In this document: piece after piece, positions 7,461-16,136 of the stretch
How positions within the stretch are numbered: the first letter of the stretch is position 1
Layout of the letters: each line of letters begins with the position of its first letter
NCBI RefSeq assembly: GCF_028595305.1
Contig: NZ_JAQQXS010000011.1
Span: forward strand, 62,001 to 126,000
Length of the DNA: 64,000 nt
Direction: 5' to 3'
From: Roseateles koreensis
GTDB taxonomy: Bacteria; Pseudomonadota; Gammaproteobacteria; Burkholderiales; Burkholderiaceae_C
Program-made: the position numbers and the translations under genes
Notes under the pieces: generated by a model
Told to the model about the DNA's origin: nothing
Seen by the model: the letters and a program-made list of their open reading frames with translations, nothing else
Databases searched by the model: none

Positions 7461-8756
7461 TCAAACCAGCACTTCAGCGAACAAGGGCTGGCTCAAAAAG
7501 CCCGCCGGGCTTGCGCTGGCGCCGTAGGCTCCCGACTGAAAAATCACCACCCAATCGCCTTCGGCGGCGACGGGCAACGCCATTTTGTCGGCCAAGAGGT
7601 CCAACGGTGTACACAAGGGCCCCACCACCGAGGCGAGTTCAGTCCCTGCATGGGCTGCCGCGGAATCACCAGCCCGTATCACGGTCACGGGGTAATTCTT
7701 GCGAATCACCTGCCCGAAATTACCCGAAGCCGACAAGTGATGATTCAAACCCCCATCCGTCACGAGAAACACCTGACCCCGCGACACTTTGCGGTCTACC
7801 ACACGGGTGACATAAATGCCGGCCTCACCAACGAAGTAGCGACCCAACTCGATCACGAGGTGCGCCTGCGGAAAATCAACGCTCGCCCGGCCCGCCAACT
7901 CCGCAAGATTGGCCGCGATGGGTGTCAGGTCGAGCGCGGTTTCACCCGGAAAGTACGGAATACCAAACCCGCCCCCCAGGTTCAAGAACTTGACAGGGCT
8001 TGGCGCATGCCGCGACAGGCGCAAGGCCAATTCATAGGATTTTTGCTGAGCTTCGCAGATCGACTCAGCCTTCAGGTTCTGCGAGCCGGCGAACAAATGA
8101 AAGCCCTCGAAAGCCAGGCCCAGCCGGCCGATGTCTGCCAGCAGATCGGGCACCTGCTCGGCATCCACACCAAACTGTTTCGGGCCACCACCCATCTTCA
8201 TGCCGGAGCCTTTCAGCTCGAAGTCGGGGTTGACACGCACGGCCACACGCGCAGGCAAGCCCAGTTCCGCCGCGGCTCGCGCCAAGGCCGGCAGTTCGCG
8301 TGCGGATTCCACGTTGACCAGCACGCCCGCCGCCACCGCTTGGCGCAATTCAATGTCCCGCTTGCCCGGCCCTGCAAAGCTGATTTCAGCCGCGTTGGCG
8401 CCCATGTCCAGGGCCACTTTCAACTCTCCGGCTGACGCAACGTCAATGCCGTCCACCAAGCCCGCCATGACCCCCACCACGGCCGGCATGGGGTTGGCCT
8501 TCATGGCGTAATGCAATTTAATGTTGGGCGGCAAGGTGTTGCGCAGCGTCTTCACACGCGCAGCGAGCAATTGGCGGTCGTAAGCAAAAAATGGTGTTTG
8601 TCCGACCCGCGCCACCAGTTGGCGCAAGGGCTGCCCACCGACGATCAAGTCACCCTCGCCAACCACAAATTGCGACAAGGGTGCATGCACCGGTGCGCGT
8701 CTCTGCAACGGCATTTCTGGCGCATTGGTGGGGGTGACATCAGCCATTTTTGACAT
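7461..8756 (-). CDS. PLP-dependent decarboxylase, exosortase A system-associated
   Basis: A 431-residue fold-type III PLP enzyme related to diaminopimelate and ornithine decarboxylases, of the subfamily found with exosortase A loci. The lysine that binds PLP is Lys86 in LHYAMKANP. Other family landmarks are the glycine-rich phosphate loop LNLGGGFGIPYF, FHLFAGSQ (the usual HxGS region), and VTDGGLNHHL near residue 330. The true substrate is unknown for this subfamily; an amino acid made into an amine for modification of the polysaccharide is one idea (inference). It lies 86 bp after the acyl ligase gene in the same direction and was probably co-transcribed with it. Confidence 0.9.
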   Translation of the reverse strand: MSKMADVTPTNAPEMPLQRRAPVHAPLSQFVVGEGDLIVGGQPLRQLVARVGQTPFFAYDRQLLAARVKTLRNTLPPNIKLHYAMKANPMPAVVGVMAGLVDGIDVASAGELKVALDMGANAAEISFAGPGKRDIELRQAVAAGVLVNVESARELPALARAAAELGLPARVAVRVNPDFELKGSGMKMGGGPKQFGVDAEQVPDLLADIGRLGLAFEGFHLFAGSQNLKAESICEAQQKSYELALRLSRHAPSPVKFLNLGGGFGIPYFPGETALDLTPIAANLAELAGRASVDFPQAHLVIELGRYFVGEAGIYVTRVVDRKVSRGQVFLVTDGGLNHHLSASGNFGQVIRKNYPVTVIRAGDSAAAHAGTELASVVGPLCTPLDLLADKMALPVAAEGDWVVIFQSGAYGASASPAGFLSQPLFAEVLV

Positions 8757-8842
8757 ATCAGGAAGACTCTCGATCGAATGGAGGATGCGACTCAGCGGTG
8801 AAACCGGCGGGCCCGAATTCAGGACTGGATGCGATGCCGGGA

Positions 8843-10507
8843 TCAGTGTTGGGAATTGCGCTCAAACCAGGCCGTCGACAACAGCTTGCGGTCAATTTTG
8901 CCGTTAGGGTTGCGAGGCAGCGGCCCGGCCTGCACCTCAAACCCAGCCGGCACCATGTAGGCGGGCATATGCTGCCGGCACTGCGCTTGAAGTGCCGGCA
9001 GGTCGACCCCGTCAGCACCCGCAGGCGCCGTCACAATCACTTGAATCACCTGCCCCAGGCTGGCGTGCTCAACACCAAAGGCCACGCATTCGCCCACCAG
9101 TCGAGTGGCGTAGAGAATTTCTTCCACCTCGGTGGGACTGACCCGATAGCCTGAGGTTTTCATCATCTCGTCGCGCCGACCGATGAAGTACAAAAAGCCC
9201 TCGGCGTCTCGCCGCACGTTATCGCCGGAGAACACCGCGTACTCCGGCAACTGCAAGCCCCCTTCACGCCCGCCAACGCCGGCGGGCAATAGCTTGTAGC
9301 GCTCGGCCGTTTTTTCAGGATCATTCCAGTAGCCCATGCCGACCAGGGCGCCACGGTGCACCAGTTCACCGGGCTCGTCGGGGTCGCAAACGCTGCCGTC
9401 CTCCCGCAACACAAGAATCTCGGCGTTAGGGATCGCTTTGCCGATGGAGTCCGGGCGCCGGTCAACCTCCTGTGGGGGCAGAAAAGTGGACCGAAATGCT
9501 TCCGTCAAGCCGTACATCAAAAAGGGGCTGGCGCTCGGCGCACGCTGGCGCAGCAAGGCCAAAGTTTCCCGGGGCATGCGCCCGCCCGTGTTCGCAAAAT
9601 AGCGCAGGCGCGCATCAATGGCGGCCGGCCACTCCAACTGCGCCAACTGGATGTAGAGCGGCGGTACGGCGGTCAAGCCCGTCACGCCTTCTTTTTCAAT
9701 GGCTTTCAGTACATCACGCGGCATCAGGTAATTGAGCAACACCACCCGCGCACCGACATGGAAAGCCGTTGTCAATTGACTGAAGCCCGCATCGAACGAC
9801 AAAGGCAGCGCCGCCAGCAACACGTCTTGCGCATGGTTGCCGAGATAAGACGCTACGCTCTTGGCACCAGCCACCATATTGCGGTGCGACAGCACCACGC
9901 CCTTGGGTCTGCCCGTGCTGCCCGAGGTGTACAAGATGGCTGCCATATCAGTGTCAATGACGGGATGCCCGGCAGCAGGCGCCGAGCCCAGAAAATCTGA
10001 CCACCCTTGTACGGTCTTGCCTTGCCCGGTCAGCGCGGCCACATCGTTGCGGTTGCCATTGGCGTCGCTGCTGCCCTTGGCTTTGTCGGTCAGCACCACA
10101 TGGCGCAAAGACGCCGAGGCCGCCAATACCTCACCCAGCAAACCCAGCCGGTCAGGCGATGTCACCAGCACCTGCACGTCGCAGTCCGCCACGATGAAAC
10201 CCAATTGCTCAGGTTTGAGCAAAGGGTTGATCGGAACAAACACACAACCCGCAGCCGGCGCACCGAAACTGGCCACCACGGTTTCAAAGCGCTTTTCAAG
10301 ATAGATGCCCACTCGCGCACCGCGTGCCAAGCCCAAGCCCATCAAGCCCGATGCGAACCCTTCAATGGCGGCTCCCAACTCCGCGTAACTCATAGCGGCC
10401 TGCCCGTAGGTCAGCGCCGGCGCGTCAGGCCGCGTACGGGTCTGTTTGAGCGGCAGGTCATGCAAAAGCACGGAATCAATCGGAGCGTGCGAGGTGCTGG
10501 CAATCAT
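8843..10507 (-). CDS. AMP-forming acyl ligase, exosortase A system-associated
   Basis: A 554-residue member of the ANL superfamily (acyl-CoA synthetases, NRPS adenylation domains). The ATP loop TSGSTGRPKG is at about residues 194-203, the A5-type motif MYGLTEAF follows around 330, and the catalytic Lys near the C-terminus is in NPNGKIDRKLL. The subfamily is specific to exosortase A clusters. With the divergent acyl carrier protein 385 bp away, the likely job is to adenylate a carboxylic or amino acid and load it on that carrier, in the manner of DltA with DltC (inference). Substrate unknown. Confidence 0.9.
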   Translation of the reverse strand: MIASTSHAPIDSVLLHDLPLKQTRTRPDAPALTYGQAAMSYAELGAAIEGFASGLMGLGLARGARVGIYLEKRFETVVASFGAPAAGCVFVPINPLLKPEQLGFIVADCDVQVLVTSPDRLGLLGEVLAASASLRHVVLTDKAKGSSDANGNRNDVAALTGQGKTVQGWSDFLGSAPAAGHPVIDTDMAAILYTSGSTGRPKGVVLSHRNMVAGAKSVASYLGNHAQDVLLAALPLSFDAGFSQLTTAFHVGARVVLLNYLMPRDVLKAIEKEGVTGLTAVPPLYIQLAQLEWPAAIDARLRYFANTGGRMPRETLALLRQRAPSASPFLMYGLTEAFRSTFLPPQEVDRRPDSIGKAIPNAEILVLREDGSVCDPDEPGELVHRGALVGMGYWNDPEKTAERYKLLPAGVGGREGGLQLPEYAVFSGDNVRRDAEGFLYFIGRRDEMMKTSGYRVSPTEVEEILYATRLVGECVAFGVEHASLGQVIQVIVTAPAGADGVDLPALQAQCRQHMPAYMVPAGFEVQAGPLPRNPNGKIDRKLLSTAWFERNSQH

Positions 10508-10891
10508 GCGGCGGGTGTCAATCGTTCAAAACAGGGTGGACAGATAGATTCACGGCGACAAATAACTCGATGCACTTGAACGGCCCGTTTTCGAGCCGAA
10601 CGGCAGACACCGCGTCAATTGAGGAGGGGCCCATCAAGGAAAAAGTATCGCACGCCTCTGGCGCCTGTTGCCCTGCACAACTGGTCCTGAGCTCAATCCA
10701 TAACGCAAGCGCTGTTGCAAACTACCGAATGAAACGGCTGACCGGGAATGCCGGGCGTCCACAAAGGCACAATTTCCCAAAAAACAGGCCTCGGATGAGG
10801 GGGCTGGCAAGAATGAACTCAAATATCTGCCATGTAAGATGCGGCGATATTCAACTTGTCCATGCGCATGAGCCCTCATGCGCCCGTTTTC
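10508..10891. promoter_or_regulatory. Divergent intergenic region between ligase and carrier protein
   Basis: About 380 bp separate the minus-strand ligase gene from the plus-strand carrier protein gene, so both promoters must be here. I found no sigma-54 element with correct spacing and no convincing sigma-70 pair on either strand. No plausible small gene was seen; the carrier protein frame can be extended back only to a TTG at 10856. Confidence 0.5.
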
Positions 10892-11140
10892 ATGACTATC
10901 GAAAAGCATGTGCTGCGCATCCTCGACGAGGTTCTCAGCCTGAACGGCCGCAGCGCTTCCTTCAACCGCAACACCCTGTTGCTCGGTGCCATTCCTGAGT
11001 TGGACTCCATGGCGGTCGTCAGCCTGCTGACGGCATTGGAAGATCAATTGGGCATCGTCGTGGCCGATGACGAAATCGATGGCGCCACCTTTGCCAGCGT
11101 CGGCTCTTTGACCGACTTTGTTGCGGCCAAAATGGCCTGA
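10892..11140 (+). CDS. Acyl carrier protein, exosortase A-associated
   Basis: An 82-residue carrier protein with the usual four-helix pattern. The phosphopantetheine attachment serine is Ser39 in ELDSMAVV. The start at MTIEKHVLRILDEVL matches the normal beginning of helix I; in-frame upstream starts (ATG 10862, ATG 10868, TTG 10856) add up to 12 residues and none has a clear ribosome binding site. It stands at the head of a plus-strand operon with two hydrolases and is the likely partner of the divergent acyl ligase. It is not the fatty-acid AcpP, which has a DSLD motif and usually sits with fab genes. Confidence 0.88.
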   Translation: MTIEKHVLRILDEVLSLNGRSASFNRNTLLLGAIPELDSMAVVSLLTALEDQLGIVVADDEIDGATFASVGSLTDFVAAKMA

Positions 11141-11192
11141 GCATTTCTTTTTCGCCCTCCCACACAACACCTCACCCTACCCCGGCCCCGGC

Positions 11193-12080
11193 ATGCCCTG
11201 TTTCCAAGCCTTTTTTCTCGAAGGACCGCAGGGCAAAGGTCAGCGGTTTTGCATTTTTCATCCGGCACAAGGTGTAACGCGTGGCCGGGTGCTGCACATT
11301 CATCCCTTTGCTGAAGAGATGAATAAATCCCGCCAAATGTCGGCACTGCAGGCGCGCAAGCTGGCACAGGCCGGGTTTGCGGTGTTGCAGATCGATCTAT
11401 TTGGCTGCGGCGACAGCAGCGGTGATTTTGGCGACGCCAGCTGGCAAGACTGGCTTGACGACGTGGCGCTGGGTGCTGCGTGGCTGAGCCAGCAAGGCAG
11501 CGAGCCGCTGTGGCTTTGGGGGCATCGCCTGGGTTGCCTGCTAGCCTGTGAAGCCGCACCGAGCCTGAACGAAGCCTGCCACTTTCTATTCTGGCAAGCA
11601 CCGAGCACCGGGCGCGTGTTGCTGCAGCAATTCCTGCGATTGAAAGTCGCCAGCGGTATGCTCGAAGGCGGGCCCAACACCATCTCAACCGACGCCCTCA
11701 AAGCTGAACTGCTGGCGGGCGGTTCCGTGGAAATCGCCGGCTACCGTCTCTCCAGCGCCTTGGCCGCCGGGATGGAAAAGGCCACGCTCAGCCCGCCTGC
11801 CCTGGCCTCGGCGCAAGCATGGGCACCTGTAGCCTGTTGGTTTGAAGTGTCCAGCCAGGCCCTGCCCGAACCCTCCCCCGCCATCTCTGCCGCGATACAA
11901 CGCTGGGAAGCCGCAGGCATCGCCGTTCGCTACCAATCCATTCCTGGCCCCCAATTTTGGCAAACTGCTGAGATCGAACTGGCACCAGCCCTGCTTGAAT
12001 CGAGTTGCAGCGCCTTGCGTGATGCAGCGCCCTCAAGCCCTGCAAGTGTTGCCCGATTGGATTTGGAGCACCAGCCATGA
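11193..12080 (+). CDS. Alpha/beta-hydrolase, exosortase A-associated ('hydrolase 2')
   Basis: A 295-residue alpha/beta-hydrolase fold protein of the exosortase-linked 'hydrolase 2' family. The N-terminus (FFLEGPQGKGQRFCIFHP) and the oxyanion-region phrase HIHPFAEEMNKSR are typical. At the nucleophile elbow, where a Ser is expected in GxSxG, the sequence is GHRLG (residues 110-114) with Arg112, so a classical serine hydrolase reaction is unlikely. The start at 11193 fits family length; the open frame extends to 11118 inside the carrier protein gene. Its stop overlaps the next start (ATGA), so it is translationally coupled to hydrolase 1. Function unknown. Confidence 0.85.
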   Translation: MPCFQAFFLEGPQGKGQRFCIFHPAQGVTRGRVLHIHPFAEEMNKSRQMSALQARKLAQAGFAVLQIDLFGCGDSSGDFGDASWQDWLDDVALGAAWLSQQGSEPLWLWGHRLGCLLACEAAPSLNEACHFLFWQAPSTGRVLLQQFLRLKVASGMLEGGPNTISTDALKAELLAGGSVEIAGYRLSSALAAGMEKATLSPPALASAQAWAPVACWFEVSSQALPEPSPAISAAIQRWEAAGIAVRYQSIPGPQFWQTAEIELAPALLESSCSALRDAAPSSPASVARLDLEHQP

Positions 12081-13000
12081 ACGTGCCCCCCTCCTGTCAA
12101 AATTATCAAGAACGGGCCATTCAATTCCCGTGCCTGGGTGTCAGCCTGCTGGGCATCATCTGCGAACCCCGGTCCACTCTGGTGCGGCATCCAACGGCAG
12201 TGCTCATCATTGTCGGCGGGCCTCAATATCGTGCCGGCAGCCACCGACAATTTACCCTGCTGGCGCGCTCACTGGCTGAAAACGGCATTACCTCCCTGCG
12301 AATGGATTACCGGGGCATGGGCGATAGCGACGGCAGCCCCCATACCTTCGAAGAGGTTTCAGACGACGTCAAGAGCGCCATCGACGCGCTGTGCCAAAAC
12401 ACGCAAGGCCCTATCGAGCGCCTGGTCTTGTGGGGCCTGTGCGATGGCGCCTCCGCCGCGCTGCTGTACTGCCAAACAAAGGCCGACCCACGCGTGCAGG
12501 GCCTGGTCCTGCTCAATCCCTGGGTTCGCTCCGGCCACAGTTTGGCCAAGACCCACATCAAGCACTACTATTTGCAACGACTCAAGCAGCCCGCGTTCTG
12601 GAAGAAATTTTTGAGCGGGGGGGTTGCCGTATCGGCCCTGACCGATTTGTTCACAACGGCACGAACTGCCTTCGGTGGCAAATCATCACAAACCAACGCC
12701 AACGCCAAACACAACGCGTGGCACGCCGAAACTCTGGCCCAATCCACCGCACCGTTTCAAGACCGAATGGCCTTGGCCTGGCGTCACTTCTCGGGACAAA
12801 TCTTGTTGCTCACCAGCGGCAAAGATCTCACCGCGCAGGAATTTCTAGATCATGCCAAGGTCACACCCGCGTGGAAGAATCTGCTCGACCGCACCAGCGT
12901 ACGCAAGATCGATATTGCGGATGCTGATCACACTTTCTCCAACGCCCGACACAGAGCAGAGGTTGAAACATATACCGCTGAATTTGTACAAAGCGTTTGA
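12077..13000 (+). CDS. Alpha/beta-hydrolase, exosortase A-associated ('hydrolase 1')
   Basis: A 307-residue alpha/beta-hydrolase of the exosortase-linked 'hydrolase 1' family. Landmarks are IIVGGPQYRAGSHRQF near residue 45, MDYRGMGDSDG near 77, and the nucleophile elbow GLCDG at 120-124, which gives Cys122 in place of Ser. A candidate His is in IADADHTFSN near the end and would complete a Cys-His pair, so thioesterase or acyl-transfer chemistry is plausible (inference). It overlaps hydrolase 2 by 4 bp. Both presumably act on the acyl group carried by the upstream carrier protein. Confidence 0.87.
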   Translation: MNVPPSCQNYQERAIQFPCLGVSLLGIICEPRSTLVRHPTAVLIIVGGPQYRAGSHRQFTLLARSLAENGITSLRMDYRGMGDSDGSPHTFEEVSDDVKSAIDALCQNTQGPIERLVLWGLCDGASAALLYCQTKADPRVQGLVLLNPWVRSGHSLAKTHIKHYYLQRLKQPAFWKKFLSGGVAVSALTDLFTTARTAFGGKSSQTNANAKHNAWHAETLAQSTAPFQDRMALAWRHFSGQILLLTSGKDLTAQEFLDHAKVTPAWKNLLDRTSVRKIDIADADHTFSNARHRAEVETYTAEFVQSV

Positions 13001-13072
13001 ACAACAAATCCAGCTGAGTTTGTGAATAAATCGCCATCGACTGCGATGAAAAAATTGAGTGAGGAGCACCAA

Positions 13073-13816
13073 TTGGGAGAAACTCTGCAGCGCTTTTTGG
13101 TAATTCTCGGCCTGAGCCTGAGTTGCGCCTGCGCAGCCCATGCACAAGTGAGCGAAGGTATCTGTGGTCCCTTGCGCGGAGGGCACTATGGCCCCTACGA
13201 CTACCGGCCAGATCACCACAAACAGGCCGCCGGCGATCAAATGCCGCACAGCGACAAGCGTGTTCTCGTAGAAGGCGCCCACTTTACGCCTCGGGTTGAA
13301 AACTTGGTTGGAGCCCAGTCTGGCGGTCAAATGGGCCCGCCGGGGGCGGATTTATCTTATACCTTGCGCGCATTTCCCAACAACCATCGCGCCTTGGTTT
13401 CTGTTGTACGTTATGGTGAAAAATTCAAAACTGAAAATCCACCTGCGCTGCAGTACCCCGTTGAATGTTATTTCGAAAGAGCCATTCGATTCGCGCCTGA
13501 TGATGTCATCGTGCGCATCATCTACGCCAGCTACCTTACCAATAAAAATAGACATGATGAAGCCGTCGCTCAGCTGAAAATATCGACGACTCTGGCCAAA
13601 GACAATCCTTTCACCCAATACAATATTGGTTTGGCTTATTTTGATCTCAAAGAATATTCTTTGGCACTGGAGCAAGCGCACCGGGCCGCCAGTCTTGGAT
13701 TTGAAAGATCTGAACTCAGCGACAAACTGAAAAGTGTCGGGCAATGGCAAGATCTGTCAGATGCCCCTGAAGCTGCCAGCGCACCTGCGGTCGCTTCATC
13801 TTCTGCCGCGGATTGA
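13073..13816 (+). CDS. Secreted TPR-repeat protein of the exopolysaccharide locus
   Basis: About 247 residues with a signal peptide (FLVILGLSLSCACAAHA then QVSEG). The TTG at 13073 is preceded by GAGGAG with 6-bp spacing; alternatives are ATG 13046 and GTG 13022, which lack a ribosome binding site. The mature start has the phrase GICGPLRGGHYGPYDYRP, then RVENLVGAQSG, followed by about three TPR-like helical pairs (for example YIASYLTNK-type, PFTQYNIGLAYFDLKEYSLALEQ). The tail is Ala/Ser-rich. I do not know its function; periplasmic TPR proteins often scaffold export machinery. It leads the sugar-synthesis genes downstream. Confidence 0.75.
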   Translation: MGETLQRFLVILGLSLSCACAAHAQVSEGICGPLRGGHYGPYDYRPDHHKQAAGDQMPHSDKRVLVEGAHFTPRVENLVGAQSGGQMGPPGADLSYTLRAFPNNHRALVSVVRYGEKFKTENPPALQYPVECYFERAIRFAPDDVIVRIIYASYLTNKNRHDEAVAQLKISTTLAKDNPFTQYNIGLAYFDLKEYSLALEQAHRAASLGFERSELSDKLKSVGQWQDLSDAPEAASAPAVASSSAAD

Positions 13817-13851
13817 TCGTCACGCCGAAATTGTTATTTCCACCGCCATTC

Positions 13852-15030
13852 ATGCCCTACCCCATTCCGCGTCTACCCGTTTTTGACTGGACCACAGTCT
13901 CCGGTGCAAAACACGCAGAAACGCCCTGTCTTTTGACACTGCCGGGCATGCAATTCACCAACAGCGGACGAGCCTCGATTTTGCTGGCGCTGGAAATGCT
14001 CGACATCGGCCCCGGCGACCAAGTGCTGGTCCCCACCTACCATTGCCCTACGATGATTGCCCCCATTGTTCAGCGGGGTGCTGAGCCAGTTTTCTATCCC
14101 TTGCGGCACGACGGCTCACCAGATCTAGCCTGGGTCGACGCGCAACATTTCAAAAATCTGCGGGTGATATTGGCCGCGCATTTTTTTGGTATTCCTCAAG
14201 CCCTGTCTTCGGTACGAACTTGGTGTGACCAACACAATATCCGGTTCATCGAAGATTGTGCCCATTCTCTTTTTGGTGCAAAAGATGGCCGGGCCGTGGG
14301 CCAATGGGGTGATTTGGCGATTGCAAGTTTGACAAAATTCCTCCCCGTGCCTGAAGGCGGCTGCCTTGTCAACAATACCCAACAACTTACCTTACCCAGG
14401 CTAAGTAGCCCCACATTCAGGGATCAAATCAAAGCTGGTTTTGACATCTTTCATGCTGGCATCAATCACGGGCGATTGAATGGAATTCGTTTTTTATTCG
14501 AATCACTGCTGAATGTGGTACGGCGGTTTCAGACTCGAAGTCAGCCCTCATCCGACAGTTCATCGTCCGCTGGATGTGCTGAAGATGATGACCACAATGA
14601 TAATCAATATGTTAATTTAGGCCCCTCGCATCAATCACTGACCCTGGCCAGCCGATGGGTTGCCCAATGGGTGCCGCGTCAGCGCATTGTGGTCGAGCGT
14701 CGAAAAAAATATCAATTTTTGACCCAAGCCTTTGCAAACTGCGAATATGCCCGCCCGTTGATTCCTCAGTTGCCGGACAATTGTGCCCCTTATGTATTCC
14801 CGCTATGGGTCGCCAACCCTGATCCTGGCTACCTCAAACTCAGGGAGATGGGGCTACCAGTTTCTCGTTGGGACAGATTGTGGCCGGACGTCACTGTCAT
14901 TGAAGACGATCATGGCCGGCTTTGGTCCCATCACATCCTGCAACTGGCTTGTCACCAAGACCTGTTAGAACCTGAACTCGAGCGCATGGTGGCGATGATC
15001 TGCGACGTCTATTCACCCAAAACAACATAA
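13852..15030 (+). CDS. DegT/DnrJ/EryC1/StrS-family aminotransferase
   Basis: A 392-residue PLP-dependent sugar aminotransferase, the class that puts an amino group on keto-sugar nucleotides. TNSGRASILLAL near residue 36 is the phosphate-binding start of the fold, PTYHCPTMIAPI follows, IEDCAHS contains the PLP-ring Asp (135), and Lys162 in SLTKFLPVPEGG is the internal aldimine lysine. The insertion around residues 225-265 (Ser/Asp-rich, SSDSSSSAGCAEDDDHND) is unusual for the family. ATG 13852 is chosen; a TTG at 13813 overlapping the previous stop is possible. The product sugar is unknown. Base composition is more AT-rich than the hydrogenase region. Confidence 0.85.
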   Translation: MPYPIPRLPVFDWTTVSGAKHAETPCLLTLPGMQFTNSGRASILLALEMLDIGPGDQVLVPTYHCPTMIAPIVQRGAEPVFYPLRHDGSPDLAWVDAQHFKNLRVILAAHFFGIPQALSSVRTWCDQHNIRFIEDCAHSLFGAKDGRAVGQWGDLAIASLTKFLPVPEGGCLVNNTQQLTLPRLSSPTFRDQIKAGFDIFHAGINHGRLNGIRFLFESLLNVVRRFQTRSQPSSDSSSSAGCAEDDDHNDNQYVNLGPSHQSLTLASRWVAQWVPRQRIVVERRKKYQFLTQAFANCEYARPLIPQLPDNCAPYVFPLWVANPDPGYLKLREMGLPVSRWDRLWPDVTVIEDDHGRLWSHHILQLACHQDLLEPELERMVAMICDVYSPKTT

Positions 15031-15047
15031 TAACTGGCAGACGAAAA

Positions 15048-16130
15048 ATGAGCTGGCGCATTCATCCCATCAAAAACTTTCTCAGCGTTACTGCCCAATG
15101 GGATAGCCTCGCCCGTGCCCGAGCAGGCCGCCCATTTTTGGAATCGCTGTTCCTGCTACCTGCTCTAGCAGCATTCGCGCCAGACGACGCCTTGGTCTGC
15201 TTTTTTGAATCACATGGGCAAACCAATATCGCCTGCATTCTGTGCCGCCAAGGCAAGGGCATGTGGCAAACCTTTCAGCCCTCACAACTGCCGCTTGGGG
15301 CATTTTTGACTGATGGCACTGTTGAATTGCAAAGTGCATTTGGCGAGTTGTGGCGCCAGCTTCCCGGATTGAGCCTTGGACTGGGCCTCACCCAACTGGA
15401 CCCCTTGTTCGAATCAAGACCGTCGCCAGAAGGGAAAATCCAAACCATTCCCTACATCAAAACAGCATGGGTCGACATCAATGAAGGCTTTGATACCTAC
15501 TGGGAATCGCGTGGCAAGAACCTCCGGCAAAACACCCGCAAGCAACGCAACAAATTGAGCGCAGAAGGCATCGAGCCTCGCCTGGAATGCCTGACGGATG
15601 TTGATCATGTTGCGCAAGCCATTGCCCAATATGGTCAACTTGAAAGCGCCGGCTGGAAAACAGAAAACGGCACAGCGATTCACCCCGATAACGATCAAGG
15701 TATTTTTTACCGTCAAATGCTGGAAAATTTTGCACGCCAAGGTCGATGTAAAATATACCGCTACTGGTTTGGCGATAAAGTCGTTGCAATGGATCTTTGC
15801 ATTACTGATGAAGAAACAATTGTCATACTAAAAACAACTTACGATGAACAGTACAAGGCTGTGTCACCATCGACACTGATGCGCCAAACAGAGTTTGAAA
15901 GTCTTTTTGAAGCAAAGCAGTACAAAAAAATTGAGTTTTATGGAAAGGTGATGGAGTGGCACACGCGCTGGACTGATAAAGAGCGTGAGTTGTTTCATGC
16001 AAATATTTATAGAAATCAATTGATTCCACAACTACTTTCTTTGCGCTCCAAATTGCGTACCAAGATCATCTCCAACAAAGCAGCCCAATCCGTAGAATCC
16101 GACAAGACCGCCACCGCCACAGCAGACTGA
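15048..16130 (+). CDS. GNAT-fold (FemAB/BcsL-like) acyltransferase
   Basis: A 360-residue protein with the C-terminal GNAT domain of the CelD/BcsL family (Acetyltransf_6 type) from about residue 150: it reads ESRGKNLRQNTRKQRNKL, then IFYRQMLENFARQGRCKIYRYWFGDKVVAMDLCI, then YDEQYKAVSPSTLM, the last being the acyl-donor region. Such proteins acylate sugars or attach amino acids during polysaccharide assembly. It is one of two such proteins in the window; the other (36453-37499) belongs to the conserved XrtA set. No signal peptide, so cytoplasmic. The tail is basic. Confidence 0.8.
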   Translation: MSWRIHPIKNFLSVTAQWDSLARARAGRPFLESLFLLPALAAFAPDDALVCFFESHGQTNIACILCRQGKGMWQTFQPSQLPLGAFLTDGTVELQSAFGELWRQLPGLSLGLGLTQLDPLFESRPSPEGKIQTIPYIKTAWVDINEGFDTYWESRGKNLRQNTRKQRNKLSAEGIEPRLECLTDVDHVAQAIAQYGQLESAGWKTENGTAIHPDNDQGIFYRQMLENFARQGRCKIYRYWFGDKVVAMDLCITDEETIVILKTTYDEQYKAVSPSTLMRQTEFESLFEAKQYKKIEFYGKVMEWHTRWTDKERELFHANIYRNQLIPQLLSLRSKLRTKIISNKAAQSVESDKTATATAD

Positions 16131-16136
16131 ATTGAC

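Noticed and set aside
13813-13851. TTG 13813 as start of the aminotransferase
   Set aside because: It adds 13 residues with no family similarity and has no ribosome binding site; ATG 13852 gives the normal length, although translational coupling cannot be excluded.
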